64,000 nucleotides of DNA from Calditrichota bacterium (lineage in GTDB: Bacteria; Zhuqueibacterota; Zhuqueibacteria; Zhuqueibacterales; Geothermadaptataceae). Shown here piece by piece: positions 60,203 to 64,000 of the stretch (its first letter is position 1; each line of letters begins with the position of its first letter). The DNA is taken from assembly GCA_008501765.1 (NCBI GenBank), contig QQUE01000008.1, forward strand, positions 124,001 through 188,000. Reading direction: 5' to 3'. The notes under the pieces were generated by a model. The model was not told the origin of the DNA and ran no database searches. It saw only the letters and a program-made list of their open reading frames with translations. A program made the position numbers and the translations under genes.

Positions 60203-61579
60203 ATGCCTGGTGGTTTAATGGGATTATTGCAGTTGGGGAGGCGGTCGCTGCAAGCCCAGCAATATGCGCAAAATATTGTTGGCAACAATATTGCTAATGT
60301 AAATACACCCGGGTATTCCAGACAACGAGTTCGGATGGTACCGGGTCCTACGGTCGATTCACCTCAGGGTAAACTTGGCTCGGGAGTGAATGTTGACGGC
60401 ATCGAACGAATGCGGGATAATTTCACAGACCAGATTTACCGCAATAGTTTAAGTAATCTCAACCGCTGGGAAGCTGCTGATTTAATTTTACAAAGAACAG
60501 ACGCCGCCTTTAGCGAAGAAGATGGGAGCGGAATCGGAGCCATGATCGACCGATTTTTTAATTCATGGTATGATCTTTCCAACGACCCGGAGAGCTCACA
60601 ATCCCGGATTGCCGTGCGTGAAGCAGGCATATCTCTTTCCACGACGATGAACCGCATGGGCAACTTTGTCCACGCTCAGCGAGTTGATGCCAACGCTCAG
60701 GTCGAATCGGTGGCTGGCCAGGTCAATGATTTGTTATCAAAAATTGCCGAATTGAATGGCAAAATTCCCGGCATAAAAGATTTGAGCATCAATCGTTCAA
60801 GTGAACTCATGGACCAGCGGGACAGATTGATTGATGATCTGTCCAAGCTTGTCGATGTTCAAACAACCGACAGCGGTCTGGCGGGAATGAATGTTTATAT
60901 AGGCACGATGAACGTGGTTTCCGGCGGCAATTATGTTGCGATTGAGATAACTAGCTCAGTTATAAACGATGTGCCGATTTCAGAATTGAAATTGATGGGC
61001 AACGTGCCACTTGAAGTGAAAAGTGGCGAATTGGCTTCGTTAATCGAATTACGTGATGAAACTTTGCCGGGATACGCCGCAGAACTGGATACTTTGGCTG
61101 CTGCCATCGTCGAGCAAGTTAATGCCATTCACACCAGTGGCTACACAGCAGATGGCCGTACCGGAATTAATTACTTCGATAATCAATTCATTACGGCGCA
61201 ATCGATGCAACTTTCAAGTGATATATTGAATGATGTCAGCAATCTGGCTCCTTCGGGTGTTGATGCGGCGGGGGATAACAGCCAGGCGTTGCGGATCGCG
61301 GAACTTAAAGATTTACACACAATCGGCAGCAGCAGTATCCGCGATTATTATGGTCAAATTATCAACCAGATTGGTGAAGATGGCTATCTGGCAAATGTCA
61401 ACGTGCAAAATTATGAAATTATTCAGAGCCAGACAGCGCTTCAGCGCGAAGCAATTATGGGTGTTTCACTGGACGAAGAGATGGTTGAAATGATTAAATA
61501 TGAACAAGCCTACAATGCCATTGCACGAGTCATAAGCACAGCTGATTCAATGATTGAAACACTATTGTCTTTAAAATAA
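60203..61579 (+). CDS. flgK: flagellar hook-filament junction protein FlgK
   Basis: HAP1. N-terminal NIVGNNIANVNTPGYSRQRVRM and C-terminal MGVSLDEEMVEMIKYEQAYNA, then STADSMIETLLSL, are diagnostic. Length 458. GAGGAGG lies before the ATG. It is followed after 84 nt by flgL, the usual pair. Confidence 0.97.
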   Translation: MPGGLMGLLQLGRRSLQAQQYAQNIVGNNIANVNTPGYSRQRVRMVPGPTVDSPQGKLGSGVNVDGIERMRDNFTDQIYRNSLSNLNRWEAADLILQRTDAAFSEEDGSGIGAMIDRFFNSWYDLSNDPESSQSRIAVREAGISLSTTMNRMGNFVHAQRVDANAQVESVAGQVNDLLSKIAELNGKIPGIKDLSINRSSELMDQRDRLIDDLSKLVDVQTTDSGLAGMNVYIGTMNVVSGGNYVAIEITSSVINDVPISELKLMGNVPLEVKSGELASLIELRDETLPGYAAELDTLAAAIVEQVNAIHTSGYTADGRTGINYFDNQFITAQSMQLSSDILNDVSNLAPSGVDAAGDNSQALRIAELKDLHTIGSSSIRDYYGQIINQIGEDGYLANVNVQNYEIIQSQTALQREAIMGVSLDEEMVEMIKYEQAYNAIARVISTADSMIETLLSLK

Positions 61580-61663
61580 TATTATAGCTTTTCATTTTTT
61601 CGATTTCGATCCGATGATTAATTTTGAAGGTTGTATAACTTTATAGATTATACGGAGCTAAGT

Positions 61664-62569
61664 ATGCGAGTAACAAATAACCAATACTATATTCAATCGC
61701 TGCGTAATATCACCCGGCCAGCTCAGGATATGCTGGATATTCAAAATCAGCTTTCATCAGGAAAAAGAATAAATTCTTATTCCGATGACCCCGGCGGGGC
61801 GGCTATATTGGAAAAATATAAAAGCACACGCACTGAGACCCACCAGTTCGTCCGAAATATTGAAGATGGCAAAATTTGGATGAATCAAACGGAATCGGCG
61901 CTTGCAAGGCTTGAAGATAATCTAATTCGTGCCAAATCGCTGACGGTGCAAGCGGCAAATTCCTCAAATTCGTCTGCTGAAAGAACAAATATTGGCAACG
62001 AGATTAACCAGATTCTTGAGGACGTGCTTTCTGTTGCCAACACGAATTTTCGTGGCAAATATATTTTTGCCGGACTTTATACGAATACGCGTCCGTATGT
62101 TGAAACAAAGAACGCAGAAGGCAAAATCGAAAGTTTCGGCGCTGCCAATGATTCAAGTGGCAGCATCAGCCGCGCAATTGATGAGGGTATCAATGTACAA
62201 ATTAATGTGCCGGGGCAAAGTGTTTTTAATCTGACTGATGGCCCGTTAGCGACCTTAATGACATTGCGCGATTCTTTATACAACAATGATGTCGATGGAA
62301 TCCAGGAATCTCTCGATTCACTTGACGCGGCGCTGGAATTGTCGCTCACTTCGAGAACGGAGTTGGGTTCAAGAATGCAACGCATGGAAACGACTCAGTT
62401 TTTTCAAGAGTCGATGGAAGTAAACTATACCTCGTTAATATCAGAAATTGAAGATGCGGACTATGCAGAACTTTCAATTCGTTTGGCAACAAGCGAAGCA
62501 GGATACCGTGCAGCGATTGCAACTTCAGCACGAATTGTACAAACAAGCCTGGTAGATTTGTTGACCTAG
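61664..62569 (+). CDS. flgL: flagellar hook-filament junction protein FlgL
   Basis: HAP3, flagellin-like. N-terminal MRVTNNQYYIQSLRNI and LSSGKRINSYSDDPGGAA; C-terminal region ending DADYAELSIRLATSEAGYRAA. Length 301. The frame is open from TTG 61631, but ATG 61664 is chosen since CGGAG stands 8 nt upstream and the family starts with MRV/MRI. fliW follows after 12 nt. Confidence 0.96.
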   Translation: MRVTNNQYYIQSLRNITRPAQDMLDIQNQLSSGKRINSYSDDPGGAAILEKYKSTRTETHQFVRNIEDGKIWMNQTESALARLEDNLIRAKSLTVQAANSSNSSAERTNIGNEINQILEDVLSVANTNFRGKYIFAGLYTNTRPYVETKNAEGKIESFGAANDSSGSISRAIDEGINVQINVPGQSVFNLTDGPLATLMTLRDSLYNNDVDGIQESLDSLDAALELSLTSRTELGSRMQRMETTQFFQESMEVNYTSLISEIEDADYAELSIRLATSEAGYRAAIATSARIVQTSLVDLLT

Positions 62570-62581
62570 GAGAAATAAACT

Positions 62582-63058
62582 ATGGTTCCAAAAGTGAGTG
62601 TTAAGGAAGGCATTGCAGATAATCAAGAACATACACTCGAACATAAGCGACTTGGTGAAATTACATACCGGGATGAAGATATCATAACTTTGCCCCAGGG
62701 ATTGCTTGGCTTTGAGAAAAGGAAGAACTATGTCGTAATTGATCGTGAAGATTATTATCCATTCGTCTGGATGATTAACACAGATGATCCAAATACCAGC
62801 TTTGTCATGGTGAATCCCCTGTTATTTCACCAGGAGTATAATCCCAATGTTACAAAGCGTGATTTGAATGAAATTGAAATTGACAATCCGCAAAGCTTGT
62901 TAATGTATGTTATTATAACGTTGAAACCTGATGCTTCACAATCAACCGCAAATTTGCGCGCTCCAATACTGATTAACATCGCAAAAAAACTTGGTAAACA
63001 GTTAGTATTACTCGATGATCAATACTCTACTAAACACCGGATTCTCAATCCTAAATAA
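62582..63058 (+). CDS. fliW: flagellar assembly factor FliW
   Basis: Binds CsrA and flagellin in a partner switch. Family pattern: YRDEDIITLPQGLLGFEKRKNYVVIDREDYYPFVW (split here as DEDIITLPQGLLGFE and YPFVWMINTDDPNTSFVMV) and NPLLFHQEYNP. Length 158. GGAG precedes the ATG. It directly precedes csrA, as in Bacillus and many others. Confidence 0.95.
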   Translation: MVPKVSVKEGIADNQEHTLEHKRLGEITYRDEDIITLPQGLLGFEKRKNYVVIDREDYYPFVWMINTDDPNTSFVMVNPLLFHQEYNPNVTKRDLNEIEIDNPQSLLMYVIITLKPDASQSTANLRAPILINIAKKLGKQLVLLDDQYSTKHRILNPK

Positions 63059-63082
63059 ACCGTCTTTCCAAAAGGAGTTTGT

Positions 63083-63346
63083 ATGCTAGTCCTGACACGG
63101 AGGTTGGGAGAAACAATTGTCATCGGCGACGATATAACAATCAAAATTGTTGATATACACGGAAAACAAATTCGGATTGGAATCGAGGCTCCAAAAGAAG
63201 TTAGTGTCTACCGTGGTGAAATATATGAACGAATTATGCAAGAAAATAAAGCAGCCGCTGAAGCAGCCAATGTCCAAAATGAAGATGTCACAGATAATAT
63301 GAGAAAACTTCTGCAGCAAAAAACCATTCCTGCAAAAGATGAATGA
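63083..63346 (+). CDS. csrA: carbon storage regulator CsrA
   Basis: RNA-binding repressor of translation. [20 protein letters not shown] is unmistakable, and [13 protein letters not shown] is the conserved RNA-binding segment. Length 87; the C-terminal tail is longer than in E. coli (61), as in Firmicutes and others with FliW. AAAGGAG lies 7 nt before the ATG. A terminator follows. Confidence 0.97.
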   Translation: MLVLTRRLGETIVIGDDITIKIVDIHGKQIRIGIEAPKEVSVYRGEIYERIMQENKAAAEAANVQNEDVTDNMRKLLQQKTIPAKDE

Positions 63347-63351
63347 TCTCC

Positions 63352-63374
63352 GGGAACTTTGAAGTTCCCTTTTC
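63352..63374 (+). terminator. intrinsic terminator after csrA
   Basis: GGGAACTT (63352-63359) pairs with AAGTTCCC (63362-63369) around a 2-nt gap, followed by TTTTC. It lies 5 nt after the csrA stop. It ends the flgF-to-csrA operon. Confidence 0.85.
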
Positions 63375-63522
63375 TCTTCCAGACCGGCCATCCCACAACT
63401 CAATTCTTTTTACTTTCCCTTTTAAAATCCCTTCTTATTTCTTGATTTTTACCTTTTGTTGAGGCTAAACAATGCAAACCCTATCTCTCTGTTTGTTGTG
63501 AGATTAAATCGGATTAACATGC

Positions 63523-63549
63523 TCAAGTTGTCAGTCCGCTCTCCGATAA
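63523..63549 (+). promoter_or_regulatory. candidate sigma-28 (FliA) promoter
   Basis: TCAAGTTG (63523-63530), 11 nt, TCCGATAA (63542-63549). It matches the consensus TAAAGTTT-N11-GCCGATAA at six of eight and seven of eight positions with perfect spacing. It lies 55 nt before the TPR gene. Late flagellar genes would be expected here. Confidence 0.7.
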
Positions 63550-63604
63550 TACTTCAGACATCGATGTATTACATCCCTTAATTTACTCATCCCCGAAGGT
63601 TCAA

Positions 63605-64000
63605 ATGGTTGTAACAAATCTGATTGCTGAAGCAGAAAAATTATTTTTAGATGGTGATGTTGAACGTGCCCGTACTCAGTTTGAAGAAGCACTTGACGAG
63701 TACCCTTTTCATGCGGAAATATTGAATAATCTCGGCGTTATTGCTCATAATTCGGGAGATCCGTATACGGCTGAAGCTTATTTTTTACGAGCCATTGAAA
63801 ATGATGCGGATTCCCCCGACGGTTACCTGAATTTGTTACCTGTTTTGTGTGAGATTGGCAGTGTCACCCGGGCTGTCCTGCTGTCTAATTCGATGCTCGC
63901 TCGGTTCCCCGAATCCGAAGACGTTTTGCAGCAAATCAAAGATGTTGAGAAGTTCATTGTTGAGGATTTTGCGACAAAAATCCCCAATTTGATGGCTACC
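63605..64000 (+). CDS. TPR-repeat protein (partial, runs off the window)
   Basis: The first 132 residues are visible; the gene continues past the window end. It begins MVVTNLIAEAEKLFLDGDVE and has TPR-like helices: ARTQFEEALDEYPFHAEIL, NNLGVIAHNSGDPYTAEAYF. The ATG has GAAGG at 6 nt. The sigma-28-like promoter upstream suggests a late flagellar or motility role. The family is unknown; TPR glycosyltransferases and scaffolds near flagellin genes begin like this. Confidence 0.8.
   Translation, partial: MVVTNLIAEAEKLFLDGDVERARTQFEEALDEYPFHAEILNNLGVIAHNSGDPYTAEAYFLRAIENDADSPDGYLNLLPVLCEIGSVTRAVLLSNSMLARFPESEDVLQQIKDVEKFIVEDFATKIPNLMAT

Noticed and set aside
1-64000. tRNA, rRNA or CRISPR arrays
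   Set aside because: None was seen by reading both strands; no regularly spaced direct repeats and no cloverleaf or rRNA cores were noticed.

Overview
The window is a compact, almost entirely plus-strand bacterial locus of moderate GC content, from a flagellated diderm. FlgA, FlgH and FlgI build P and L rings, so there is a peptidoglycan layer and an outer membrane. Several genes have TTG or GTG starts. The gene mix is FlbD, a TIGR02530 protein, MotE-like, FlhF/FlhG, FliW/CsrA, and SwrB-, YlqG- and YlqH-like genes together with sigma-54 control. This fits a deep-branching Gram-negative lineage outside the Proteobacteria. A member of the FCB group such as Calditrichota/KSB1 is a guess from general gene content and was not tested.

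Layout. 1-8.5 kb is housekeeping: tgt, then yajC-def-fmt-rsmB in tight coupling, a PASTA membrane protein, an unknown gene behind its own promoter, and xerC/D-birA-coaX in ATGA overlaps. 8.6-9.5 kb is a break holding the only minus-strand gene and a MITE-like element with flanking direct repeats. 9.5-12.4 kb encodes a small Cys-containing protein and a FleS/FleR-like kinase and sigma-54 activator pair. 12.5-21 kb is chemotaxis: cheW with its own sigma-28-like promoter and terminator, then HEAT protein-cheR-RR-cheY-cheZ-like-cheA-cheB. 21.2-40.8 kb runs from flgB to fliQ. 41-54.4 kb runs fliR-flhB-flhA-flhF-flhG-orf-fliA, then a tail with an HDOD protein, a SwrB-like protein, a second FliK-like protein, a short FlhB C-terminal paralogue (FlhX/YlqH) and a four-gene signalling set. 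54.6-63.4 kb is flgF-G-A-H-I-J-N-K-L-fliW-csrA, closed by a terminator. A TPR gene behind a sigma-28-like promoter runs off the end.

Regulation visible in the DNA: near-consensus sigma-54 (-24/-12) elements lie before flgB, fliR and flgF, the starts of the three large structural blocks. Sigma-28-like elements lie before cheW and the final TPR gene. The window also encodes the matching regulators: the FleSR-like pair (sigma-54 activation), FliA (sigma-28), FlbD, and FliW/CsrA (post-transcriptional). Filament genes fliC, fliD and fliS, chemoreceptors and a recognisable flgM are not in the window.

Most notable: (1) a complete FlhB-C paralogue (51759-52031) whose reading frame has no ATG, GTG or TTG near its beginning, so it appears to start at ATT; (2) a module of an RsbW-like ATPase, a STAS protein, a GAF protein and a REC-PAS-DHp protein without an ATPase domain, downstream of fliA; (3) an NPIH instead of NPTH autocleavage motif in FlhB; (4) two small flagellar-operon proteins with similar C-terminal ends.
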